Origin: Pycnopodia helianthoides
Lineage: Eukaryota; Echinodermata; Asteroidea; Forcipulatida; Asteriidae
Reading direction: 5' to 3'
Length of the DNA stretch: 64,000 nucleotides
Assembly: GCA_032158295.1 (NCBI GenBank)
Contig: CM063262.1
Location: 9,209,394-9,273,393, forward strand
Part shown: piece by piece, positions 1 through 13,000 of the stretch
Layout: the number at the start of each line of letters is the position of its first letter
Numbering within the stretch: the stretch's first letter is position 1
Program-made: the position numbers and the translations under genes
The notes under the pieces: model-generated
The model's input: the letters and a program-made list of their open reading frames with translations, nothing else
Told to the model about the DNA's origin: nothing
Database searches by the model: none

Positions 1-1484
1 CAAAGTTTGAGGGAAAAAAATACTAATAGTCCGAAATGTTTTGAAAAACGTTTGGTAAAGTCCATGAGCAAAGAAAAAACATTCAAAGGGCAGATTGAAA
101 CTAAATGGGGTTGTCTAATTTATTTCCAAATACTAGCCATACATCACTTTATCTATCAGTATTGTGACTGTTCTTTTATATGGCTGTATGGGGGTCATTT
201 ATCGCAAAAAAACCACCCCAAAATCTCAAGGTCTCATACACTACAATCGTAGCATCTGTCTTTTAAAGGTCTGTGTCATGTCATTACAACACTGTTAGCA
301 ATGTTTCTTTCTTTTCTGTTACAGTTTTTGAGTTGAAACACATCAATTGTATAATAGAAGAATCAAGATCACTGACTACAATAAAAGTATATAACATTGC
401 TTATTGTTCTATCAAGCCTGATTTTATAAACATGTCTTTTAGTTAATTAAATTAACAATTTCAATTGTAACCCTTTATAAGATACTGATATAAATAATAT
501 AAAAACAAATAAAAGTATAGGTTTTCCCTGCAAGTTTTAACAACAACAACCCATTCAATTTAAACCTGGCTGATTAAATTTCGCTTACAAATGAATACCC
601 AGTTGGATCAGCATTCAACAGTCCAAAAGAGTAATTTAATCTCCACAGTTTAGCATTCACTGTTCCAATATTTAGATTGATCAAATTCATCAGGTCGCAG
701 CGATAGTTCTATCTCACAAAAGCCAACAGCAAGAGGCTGATCAACCATTCAGTTTCATCAATTCTGGATGGGAACGTAGAAATTCAACTAAATTGTGAAG
801 ATGTAGCCTTGAATGTCTTTGAATGAAATACAATGACTGAAATAAACCTGAAAAGAACGAAATCAATCGACTACTGAGACAAGGAAAATAAGTGGAAACA
901 AATTGAATGCAGTAGTAGCTAAAAAAGAAAACCTATTTTGAATGAATTGGGAAAGATGCGTGAATTTGAATGCCCTTTAGTGAAACTGAACTAATTGTTG
1001 CTGAAATTGACCAGCAAAACCTTCAAAAAAAAAAATAGCAGTATAAATAAAAATAACAACAAAATTAGTTAAAGTCCTCTGAACAAATAAACAAGAATAG
1101 AACACAACATTAAAATAATAATGTAAAACCGCTGACTTAACAGATATGAATGTAAAAATATCAAATTGTACATCAAATAAGTTGCAGCAGTCCAAAAAGG
1201 TGTTGGAATCCCATAAAACAAAACAGTCCCTAAAAAAAAGATTACAATGCTTGTTTAAAAATAACCCCCAAAAAACAAAACCGCTTCCTAACTAAACAAA
1301 AGAAAACTTTATCAGCTGCTTCTTCATAATAAGGTCGCTCAGTCTTGAGTTTGTTTGCTTTGTATTTATTATTAAATAAATTTAAAACAATAAAACGCTT
1401 CTCATTTTTGAGTGCTCACATTCTTAACCCAACAGTCTACTGTGTTCAGAATTAAATACTGCTGTTCAGCTAATCATTAGTGAT

Positions 1485-2740
1485 GCAGGACTAGAGTCCA
1501 GGACCCAGACCAGGACTTACTCCAATTGGACTTAATAACCGACTGGAGTCACCTTAGCTAAAGCCTGGTACCCGAACTGTTACTCGACTCGGACTTGATA
1601 ATGAACACTTGTCACTCGCAGGTCACATGTTTTTTTTCAAAAGTTTCATTAAGTTTGGGGTGAACGAAGGAACATTGACGAGAGTAGGATTTGAACCATT
1701 GTTTCCGGGTTTATGTGCTGGTGCTCTACCAACTGAGCTAGCTTGATAATAGGGGTCTCTCTATTTTGTCAATTTCTTTGTAGGGGTCGCTGTTTATATT
1801 ACATCCATAATTCAGGTGCAAATTTGTCACCATCATAATGAGGAAAGTGTTTTAAGTACCGAAGCAAGTAGTATTCACAAAATTTTAATTCATACAAGTA
1901 CAAAGTAAGTATTGTAACAAAACATGGCACTTCTTACGGCCTTGCTAAATTCTTAACTTGGGTAGTAATACAAACAGGTTTTATCATCTAAACCAAATGA
2001 TCGATTTAACTCATAAATCATGTACAGTTCAGTTATTAAAACAAATTGCAACAAGACTGATGACTCAGATGCGGACTTAAGCAGAGTGACTGACTCGAAA
2101 CTCAGACTTGGATTTGACGTTTTGAACCAAAAGAACTTATGAATAATTAAATGTGGATAAGAACCAAGTGACTCATACTCAGACTTACACTAACCGCCAT
2201 CTTCACTCTTTTGTCCCTATGGGTATAATATTTTTCAGAGAATTGTATGAAAGATGAGTGCTGGTTCATAAAATTTGAAATATTTCTATCTTGTTTTGTT
2301 TACATGGCTAGACTGGGTGTGTGGTGGACATGGATTATATTTGTTTAATCCTTGTGCATTGTTTCTTGTGCAATATTTGTATTTGCCTTTTGAAACTTTT
2401 TAACTTTCTGATCTTTGTAGTGTTTTTTTAAACTTGTGCGAGCAATGTGATTTTTGGAGAGTAATAAAGTTTCTTATGTCTTATGTCTTCTAAAACTCGT
2501 GCATGATTACTCAGATATGAACAAAGTGACTCATCAATAGACTGGGATTTGAACCAAGTGACTCATGGAAGTAACGCTGATCCGAACCAGGCAACACATA
2601 GACTAGACTGGGATTTGAACTAGGCGACTCATGACTCGGACTCTGATAATGAGTGACCTGTGACCTAGAATTGACCAAAGTGACTCCACTACAACTCTGT
2701 TGATCAACCAAGGATTGAGAAACACAAGAAAAAAAGGTTA
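1485..2740. repeat. Degenerate GACTCGGACTTG-type repeats and a SINE piece
   Basis: Two stretches (about 1485-1640 and 2050-2190, again 2510-2690) repeat variants of GACTCGGACTTGA without a clean period. Between them, 1675-1800 is a minus-strand tRNA-like SINE piece with an inverted A box (ACCAACTGAGCTA). No gene is seen in 1-4035. Confidence 0.5.
1675..1800 (-). repeat. tRNA-derived SINE fragment
   Basis: On the minus strand a TAGCTCAGTTGGT A box and GGTTCAAATCC-like B box occur at tRNA spacing, but no full cloverleaf is formed. The same family appears at 17370-17455 (-) and 17895-17965 (+). Confidence 0.6.
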
Positions 2741-3414
2741 CATAACAAAAGTCATCAGATTGTCTCATTGAGAAATACTTCATTTATCTTGATCTATTAC
2801 TTGTTTTTAGTATTGAACTCTGCATTCATTGGGTTTTTGCTTTCATTCCATTTTTTGATTAAGCCCAAATAACATCATGCTTTTTTGAGCAACTGAACTT
2901 AAATATGAATGTACTGCTATTGTGTAAAAGAACACGCAGATGACAAAATTAAACAGAAAACCTCTTGCGCAGGCCCAGCATCTTTACCTATGTCGAACAA
3001 TGGTTACTTATTACGGGTATAACAAACTTCTTCACCAGGCATTCTGAATGTCTGAAGGAATACCCTCAGGGCCAATTCACACTATAGCAGCTTACATGCA
3101 ACACGCTCCAAGCAATCTCTATGAAGACAAAACATTAACGTTCAAAGTATCAGAGATCGTAAGGGCCTTGTCACTCAGAGCAATTTTCACTGACAACTTA
3201 GAGGCAACCAACTGCACTGAATGCAAAAGGAACACTCTGGTAGCTTAGGAGTTTTTTTTGGTACAATACTCAAGTTATGTGAAAATTGAAATATGAGTGC
3301 CTGTTCTTCTTACAGATTGCCTGGAACTGGTTGCCTGTACATTGCGCCATGTGACCTGGCCCCAAGACACTGTTAGAAAAAGCGTCTCTTGTGCTCCAAC
3401 TGCAAAGATCCAAC

Positions 3415-3550
3415 GGGAGACTCTTGAACTCTAGATGGCAGCAGACATACCAGTTAAAATTCCATTGTTTATGTAGTTCTAAGCATGGGCAGATAGCCCA
3501 ATGGATTTACCTGATACGTCTGCTGCCACCTAGTGTCCCAAAAGTCCCCC
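3415..3550. mobile_element. Short inverted-repeat element, copy 1
   Basis: Ends of about 30 bp (GGGAGACT... and the inverse ending AAAGTCCCCC) flank a short centre. The same element occurs at 26011-26151, so this is a repeated MITE. Confidence 0.7.
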
Positions 3551-4035
3551 ATTGTATGCAGCGCGGTTGCTTGTGAAAAAAACACCTCATGTGATATGAC
3601 CCCTCAGAGGTAACAGAACTAACACCAGTGCCCTGATGGACACACTAAAACATGGTATCTGTGTAACTTCTAAGAGATTCATCACCTACAGTTCTTCAAA
3701 CAAAAATTAATTCCTAGTTCATCTTGTGCATTAGGCAAGATTAACCAAAGTAAAAGTCTAAGAGTAAACAGCACTAAGTCTTTTTAAATAAAATACCCAT
3801 TTTGTTTCCATAAGCAAAACCTGCATCCACTTTTTATAGCAGAAAAAACGATTATTAAAATTTTGCAAATGCAAAGTAAAAACAAGGGAAAACAAAACGT
3901 TTTTTTGTTTGCCAATTCTTTCTTTATAAATCAACGGACTTTCACAACTCCAAATTTCTCCAGAAAAAAAATCTGTCATTTTATCTACTTATAAAAAAAA
4001 TACTTGCCTCGTGATTAACTCTCGGCACGGTACTT

Positions 4036-7000
4036 TTACTCTGATTCAAGTTCGAATGCTTGACAGGCGTTCTTGGACGTCTTCTCCGCGACCTCGTTGG
4101 GCTCCATCTGGAGGAAATGCGCGACAATCTCACACACGATGGGGAGCTTCGCCGGCTCATTGCGGGGGAAAGGACTCCAGTAGGTCAACGGAGGAAGGCA
4201 CTCAAGGACTTGCTTCAGGGAGTCCCACACCTCAATGTCTTTGGAGATGCGGGGCTCCATGAAGGGGGCGTTGCTCTCTAATAGGACTCTCTCCAGCGGC
4301 AGAGTGCCCGTCTTCAACATGTCGGGGATCTTGATATCGATCTGGCACACAAAGCCTGGGAAGTTGACAAGAAATACAAGAAATTGTAAGAATGTTTTAA
4401 AGGAACATTACAGAATTGGTAAGAAAAAAACTTGTAAAATATACTTTTTGATCACAGATTTACATAAAACTTACACGGTCTAATGATGATGATAGTAGAA
4501 AACATTCCTTGAAATATTTCTGTCTGAAATGCCATATTTGATGAGAAATGAATAAACAAATTTTCCGATTGGAGTTTATCGCTCAGTGAGTGTTTTATTC
4601 ATTTGTTGAATCTATATGATTTCATGCAAAATGTGTAATCAGTTTTTCACTATTTTTTCGTGACCCAGATGGCCGATCGATCTCAAACTTCTACAGGTTT
4701 GCCAGTTTATGTAAATGGTGGATTACATAAAGTACTTACACTGCCAGCAACTGTTTTGTAATGTTCCTTTAAGGAGTTAATCTCAGGCAAAGCAAAACAC
4801 AAAGCTGTGAATCAAATTCTAAACCACAGATAGATGATTATAATAATTCGGGCAGGGTTGAACAAAGAAAACTTGACAAGGTGCTGTGGTGCAACCTGCA
4901 GCCAACCTAACCAGAAAAAAACACCGGGGCCAACCCCTTCTCTAATCAATAAGTGTACTGGGTTCTTTAACCCTCTTGCTGTCTGACCATTCAATACCAT
5001 TCACTGTGGTTTTGAATGATAGATAAACTATGCCAGCCTGCAATATGATACCATGAGGGAATGCATGTACACAGTACACAGTTAGTTCTGTGCACAGGTT
5101 GTGCCACCGTACACAACCTTAGCAGTCAATGGTTTCAAATGGTTGGTCAACTCACTGGAAAATGTTGCCAAGAGTCACTGACAGTAGGAGGGTTAACGTC
5201 GCATCCTAAGGACGAAGCAGTCGTCTCTACACACATTATACAGTGAATAAAACATTACATACAAGCATTATGCATGTTATGCACACCTGCAGTCGATCAA
5301 AAGTGGTAGCTGACAAACTACATCACTTAGGGGTGGACCAATCATAACACAGATATGAAAAGCCTACCTTATAACCAGTCAATGTTTTATCAATGAAATC
5401 TTTGGGCCTGCAATACCAGTGCCTGTCTTTTTTCCTTGCGAATAAAGACAGGGGGACCATTCTTATTCATGCCTACCTGTCAGACCGATCCAGAAGTTTT
5501 TTTCGATGTACGTCTTGACTTCATCTTCAGTGCCAGTGAAGCAGTGGATGATGCAGGCAGGGAGCTGCTCCTCGTACCTCATCAGAATCTCCATCAGCTT
5601 AGAGTGGGCTTCTCTCTCATGGAGTAGGAGAGGCTTCTTGAGTCGGCAGGCAAGTTGAACCTGAAACCAAGACGATTTAGCAGATATCTTCACACCTGGG
5701 TCTCTATCATTTGTATTCTATTCAAGTCAATTCAATTTAATTCAATTGACTTCATTATCTTCAAAAGGAATTTCATTTTTGGCCTTTAACGGAACATTAC
5801 AGAATTGGTAAGAAAAAAACTTGTAAAATATACTTTTTTTATCACAGATTTACATAAAACTTACACGGTCTTATGATGATGATAGTAGTAAACATCACTT
5901 GAAATATTTCTGTCTGAAATGCCATATTTGATGAGAAATGAATAAACTAATTTTCCGAATAAATTAATTTTCTCGGTGATCCCCGGAGCAGCCTATCTTC
6001 CCTCGGCTTCGCCTCGGGAAGATAGGCTGCTCCGGGGATCACCTCGAGTGACTAGTTTTACTATGCCACTCGAAGCAGTTGATATATTTGTATATTAAAA
6101 CCAATCTACATTATGTATGACCCTACCTTTAACCTATGAATAATTTATTCAAATAAAACAATACAGGGGATTGGTATAAACAGGTGCAAGCGTGGTATGT
6201 TTTTCACTCCAACAACTCTAGTCAATTGACCAGTCATAATAGTCTATTGTTGAGCAGAAACGTCAGTAGGATTTACCTATCCGTTAGTGAAGCGGGTACC
6301 AACCACATCTCTAAGGCACAGCAATTGCAAGTAGACACCAACCCTTAGAAATCTGAGAAATATTGGCATGTCATTTTTATTTTCATTTTTCAACTATTTT
6401 CTATTCATTACCCTAGTGCAGTTACATGTACTACCTAATTGTCTCACAGCAAAGATAAATTATTGTCATATTGAGTCGACTTGAGAGTGGGGCCCTAAGC
6501 CACTCAGCCACAACACTACTTGTTGTGTAGGGGAATCTGCGGTACCATACCTGCTTCTCAAACACTTCTTCTTGTATGTTGGGGTCGGAGAAGTTTCGAT
6601 TGAAGTCAAGTCCGGTCTCCCCGATGGCAACACATGCTGGATCTGCAGCTAGCTTTTCCAATTTCTCCATTGTCGAGTCATCCCAAATCTTAGCGCTATG
6701 TGGGTGGACACCTGTGCATGAAAGGTCAGGGAGAAATTCCACACAATAACCATCACTAGCTCGGTCAACAATTGGTACCTTTTTAGTCAAAGTTAACTTG
6801 TTTTATTTTCCTTGATTAGATATCTGTATTAGTATTACTGTCCGCCGGAGGCCGTCAGCACAGCCTTGTACCGTCTGAATCTATGTGTTTCTTTATATTT
6901 TGTCCACTATTGGACAAAAATGGGGGGCTCTCGGATATGCTGGTATGCAGATCATGAATATTCAAATATTTCTCAGACCTATTGCTGACAACACAGGATG

Positions 7001-10000
7001 AAAAGTTAATGAATGATTCATTTTTTGACGTCCAATCACGAGCTTCCCTCATGTGCCGTGTCATGCTTTCTGTGCGCGTGACACGATGTGAGTGTACACA
7101 AACAAAACAGCGTCTATTTATTAAACATGACTTCCACTGACCAATGGGGTCTTGTCTTCCGCGCGCATTATAGTACTATGACCTGATGGCTTCAACACAG
7201 AACCGTCAAGGCGCTGATTCAGTTAGTACAGCAAACACCATGCATACACACACAGGGCAGGCGCACACCCATACCACAGTGCTGATATATACACACGTAC
7301 ACACATACGCGGGCTGCGCGGCGCAAAGAATAATCATAGTTTTTAAGGCCAACATTGCATGTAGCTAGCTCGGGCGGCTACACGGCGTAAAGATAAAATA
7401 AATAAATGAAGACAAAACTCCAACGCCTTGATCAAGGCTAGTCTTAAGTTTACTGGCCCGATGCTTCTATCCTGGCCTCAGGCCTGCTGGTCCAGTGTAT
7501 ATTTTGAGCACTATCACCACTTTCTGATGGTCCCTAGTCATACCTGCTGTGTAGTACAGGGTCCCCTCATATTTCTTCACTAGTTCCTGAGCAGCAGTAG
7601 TTGTAGCAATTGACGTCCCTGTTACGACCATCTTTTTCACACCCATAGATTCGGCCCTCTGTTGAGAAAGTACAGAATTGGTAATTGTTTGTAGTGATTG
7701 TTACTAAGGCTGAATCGATACAGTATGTTGAACCAACCAGGTGTGACAATGGTTAGGCAGCAGCTTTCACCCCAGCCAAGAGTCAGTTGTGTTGTACCAG
7801 CTACATGTATGAGGGCAGTAGACTTAAGCCGTGTTCCCATTGGACTTATTTTTGCTAAAGTACCGGACTTTTCTGTAGAATGACAAAATTAAATCCAATG
7901 GGAACGCATGGTAAACTGACCTCCCTGTCAACTTACCGCGACCGTGATGTAAAACTAAACTGAGGTCGCGGAAGACTTCCGCGCAGCCGCGGTAAGTTAT
8001 CGGGGCCGATAAAAAGTCAAAAAGTTAACTGTTCTGTCGCAGGTGGGAACGCACGGTAGAACTACACCTAATCCAGTCGAGGTAACTTTCCACGTGGCCG
8101 CGGAAAAAAAGTCCAATGGGAACACGGCTTTAGTCACCTATGGTAAGGAAGAGGGGCCATGAGCAACCTCGTCCCCATGGTTTACTTTATTTCCAACCAT
8201 GTTTACAATAGTAAACCCTGGGAGGGAAACTCCTTACTTGGACCCTGATTGGACAAAACCAAATGTTAACCTTTGTCAAAACAGCCGGCCGGCAACCAAT
8301 GTACAAGCAGGCTATTAAATCTGGTACCGGACCACGAAACCATGACGAAGATGTGAATTTTGAAAAGCAGCCAGACTATTCTAATTTGCATACATATCCA
8401 AAATTTTTGGATATGCAAATGATCCACTACTAGGGTGAGAGAGCGGTCAACCTCGTACTGCTCGACACACCCAGGGGACGAGGTTGGGGCCATGAGTGCA
8501 GTTGACTAAAGTCACCTTTGGTAATGAACAGGGAGTATGGGTGCTAGACTGGTCCCCTGTCTTTATCCACAAGGATAAAGACTGGTACTGGTCTACAGGT
8601 CCAATGATTTCATTGGATACAATGATTTCATTGTATAAACGTGCAGTGACGTAATCTTTCCATATCTGTGCTATGATTGGTCCAAGGTGATGTAATTTGT
8701 CAGTTTGCGCTTTCGATCGTCTGCATGCTGCGTGTGCATAATGTTTATACATAATGAATGTTGTTTTATTCACTAAATAATATGTGTACATGTACATGTA
8801 CGTGTGAAGTGAAATGAATGCAAGGTCAAAGGTACATCTGGCAACATCCTGAAAAGCTGGTCTCTGGCGTTCTCCATGAGCCTCGAAGTGTGGCAGTAGA
8901 TGTTCAGGGTATATGAGTGCAGTCGCCTCAAGTCACCTATAAGGAAGAGGGGGGATATGAAGGGAATGTGGTTCACATACCTTGAGAACGTTCTTCAAGG
9001 TGCGGCTGGGCAGGCCCTGCCGACCAAATGTCTTATGCATCAGGTTAGCCCCCACATCGATCAAGGTGTAGGTATGCGAGGGTTCGGCCAGCAGTTTACT
9101 GGCCACCGGTCGCGGACGTTGTCTTCTGTTGCTCTGGACACCTCTACTGTCACCGGTGAATTTGGACTTGCTGTTAGCGTCGCGGGCAACCTGAACGCGG
9201 AGCTTCCGTCCGTCAAGTGACCTGAATGCAAAAACAAATTTGCTAACTTAATTAAAGTACCGCATTGAACAAATCATACAAGGCCATGTCATGGTGTAAA
9301 AGAAAAAAATTCAGTAAACAATCTATATTCAGATTCATGTAAGGGGGGGGGGGTATACCTTTGGTAATTACTCCAAAAATTAACGGCCATAAAAACTTAC
9401 TTGGTAAGAAGCACTGCATCTGTTGACAATGTTAAACATGTCGAGAAACATTGTACATGTTGTAAGTAATGTGGTTTGAGAGAGGGATTCAAAAACATTT
9501 CAATCTGACAAACGTTTCTTCATGAAGCATTTCTCAGACTGTGTATTCCAATTACAGATTAATGATTCCTGTGTGGACATAACTGCCATGACTGCTCCAG
9601 ATATTCAAAGATATCTCAAAAATGCTACCTTTTGAAATGGAATTTTCACAGGTTGGTTTTATTGTATATGTCTACATTTGTATAGGATTTAAAACCCAAA
9701 GGTATACTTTGCCTTTAACACGTTGACTGCCGCCTACGAGTATATTCGTAGTAACAGGTGTAACGGATTCTGCCACTACGAGTATACTCGTAGGGAATGA
9801 AAGGGCTTTGTATTGTTAATTGAATACACTGGCATCACTGAGCATGCAACAAATACGCTTCTGGCAGTGGTGACGACATACATCCTTAGAATGTGTATGT
9901 TCAATTTTTTTTGTGTATAGTAGATATTTGGTATGCACGCATGCGCACTGCACTTGGCAGTCAACGAGTTAAGATGAGTTGTCAGTGCTGCCATGGTGAT

Positions 10001-13000
10001 TTGTATTTATAGGACGTTACAATACACGCCTCAACAGTATTGGTCAAAACTAAGGTAAAAAAGAAATTGTTTCAAGCAGCCTCGGTTCAACCTCATACAG
10101 CTGCTTAAAGACACTGGACACCTTTGGTAATTGTCAAAGACCAGTCTTCTCACTTGGTGTATCTCAACATATGCACAAAATAACAAACCTGTGAAAATTT
10201 GAACTCATTTGGTCGTCGAAGTTGCAAGATAATAATGACAAAAAAAAAACACCCTTGTTACACGAAGTTGTGTGCTTTCAGATGCTTGATTTCGAGACCT
10301 CACGCGTGAGGTCTCAAAATCAATTCAAATATTTTACTGAGAAATTACTTCTTTCTCAAAAACTACGTTACTTCAGGGAAAAGTGCCTTGATGTGTAGAC
10401 TCCTATAATCAGGATGATACTACCATTATGTATGTCGCTATATAACATTTATAAAACTCTTTTAGGAGGAGCGTTGGCTGAGACAAAAACCGATGTAGTC
10501 TCGACACTTTGACTAGGAAAATTTATCCAAAGTATACTGTTTGAAACGTCGAGACCGCATTTAGTTCATCTCAGAACTCAACAGACTTAGACGGTGATTG
10601 GACCAGTTAGTTTACAACAAGTACTGTACTAATTTGTGTAAAGTCGTAGGTCCCAATTTTTGTGTAATGCGCGTAAAAGAACTTAGTGCACTTATTACAA
10701 AGAGAAGGGGTTTGCCCCTGCGAACCTGGTTTGATTGGCTGCATATTGCACTACAGCTCCTTGTAAATCATTATGGTACTATGTAAAGGGAAAAGGTCTT
10801 ACACTTTAAAACGTAGCTCCACATACCTTGCAGGACAAAATACTTAGCGCTTTGCGACGCCCTTCAGGTGTGATAAAGCGTTAATATTTAAGGAATACTT
10901 GTTATCATTATTTTATTTTTATTATAGTTTTCTTATGATCCACACCATGTAAACTTTAAAATTCACTTTTTATCAATCATATCACTTACTCTCCGTGCAA
11001 TTTTAAAATGGCTTCCTTGAATTCTTCAGGCGATTCGATATACCCAAACCCTCTTGCCCGTCCAATCCCATCCATGGCTATCTCGGCTTTGACATCTTTA
11101 GCATCAGGCTGTGAGATGCCATCTACAACCCACTTCTCCAGCTCCTCGGCAGTGGTAGCAAAGGGCAGGTTACCTGCAAGAAACGATGAATACAACACAA
11201 TTTAACCAACGACTTGATGTTGTCTGTTTAGTTTTGGGGTAAACAAAGACAAATTGACCAGAACAGGGATTTGCATATGAATTGTTTCTCAGATTCAAAT
11301 GTTTTTCGTGATTTCTTATCAATGGGGGCATTTCAGGTGAAACAATGTCACAGGATGCTTAGTTGCATGCCTGATAACTTCACTGCCAAACCGTACACAA
11401 GCAGAGTTCCCTCGATCGTTAACCCTGCTGGCGTGTCGTGGCCGAGTGGTCTAGTTCACCGAACCCAAGCTCTGGTGTTGTCCGCAGCAGAGTGTGGGTT
11501 TGAATCCCGGTCGTGACACTTGTGCCCTTGAGCAAGGCACTTAACCATAATTGCTTCGTAAAAAGTTGGGAAGGTAGTGCATTCTGCTCTACCAGTACCA
11601 GCCAGGCTCCTAGTGGATGATACCTGTGCCTACATCTTGAAAGGAGTGTAAAGGGGGTAACTCTGTTTCAGCCCCAGGAGTACAGTACATGTAGGTGTTA
11701 ACGTGCGGGTCGAGAGCCCAAATCAGTTAAGTGTAGCCCTCACCTTGAAGCATGTGAAGTGGCCCGTCTAGCCTTGTGAGTTTGGCGACATTTCATGAAA
11801 ATAAAAAAGCATAGTTCTTGACCCCTGGAAAAAATACTCACCCTATGTCATTGCGTGAGTTCAATAGCATGACACTGGCAAATTCTACCGACAAAAATTT
11901 GTTACTTTTACCCAAAAAACTTTTCAAGCGTGTTTCAAATAGACTCTGGCAATATAACATCGCATTCGAAGGTATTTTTATCTTGTCTTGAGGTGTTGTC
12001 ATGAAGATGCCTTGAGTTGCCATGAAATTGTTGAGCTGACACTACTTGATGCGATTTTCATTTCCCTTAAAAAAATAATCCTAGAAAACCAGAAAAAGGA
12101 CAAATACTATCATCCACTTAAATTTAGGAGTCAATTTTTTAATTAAAACATTTTTTTTTTATCTTTTGGGATGAAAAAAAAACCAGCGTCAGCACGAATT
12201 GGAACAAAGTGTGTGTCTGTTGATAAGCAGGAGTGATTCCACTGAGCTTTGTGGCAGTGGTAAAAAATCGCTTTAGTTCAATACCTTAAATAATATCGGC
12301 TACTCGTGCATGAGCCAAAGAGGGCGCTACACGATCTGCAGTATTTACTAAAACTAACTTAGCAGGTGCTGGCAATATATCTGTTGGGCGCAATCGGTCA
12401 GTCTGTGCCATTGGTCTGCGTCGCGGGATGGGTTTATAAATCGTCTATACTATTACTATCTCAGACTTTACTTACCTTTAACAAAAAAAATTCCTTCAGA
12501 GTTGCGAATAATAAAGAAATGGTGTTAGTGGTAGCAGGGGGATCAACCGAGTGATAGCGTCATGATTGACCGATAACGCAATGCAATTAACCAATGGTTC
12601 AGATTGACGGAACGCACGCCCAACATCCACTACTCTCACACTCTTCACTACATCTACTCCTAGAATTATGAGGTTCCATGAACCTCATAGAGGTCCATGT
12701 ACAAACTACAATACAAAACTTTTTTTCATTTACGTTTCTGCACCTGGAGTTCTCATTTGAAATCGGATCTCGCCAAAATTAGGCTCTACGTGTTCCTTGG
12801 GATCTCATTGAGCGTTGCATGGGTCAAGAAAATCCACTCCGCAAATTTAAAATTGTTAAAAAGCAATAAATTCTTACCGTCATTCCCACTCCTCTTCAAA
12901 CAGTGTGAGTGTTATAACAAATATGGCGCTGGAGTCACATGATGTGTGTACAAAATCAACTACAGTTGCCGGGACCAGCGTTGCTGCGCGCGGAGTACCA

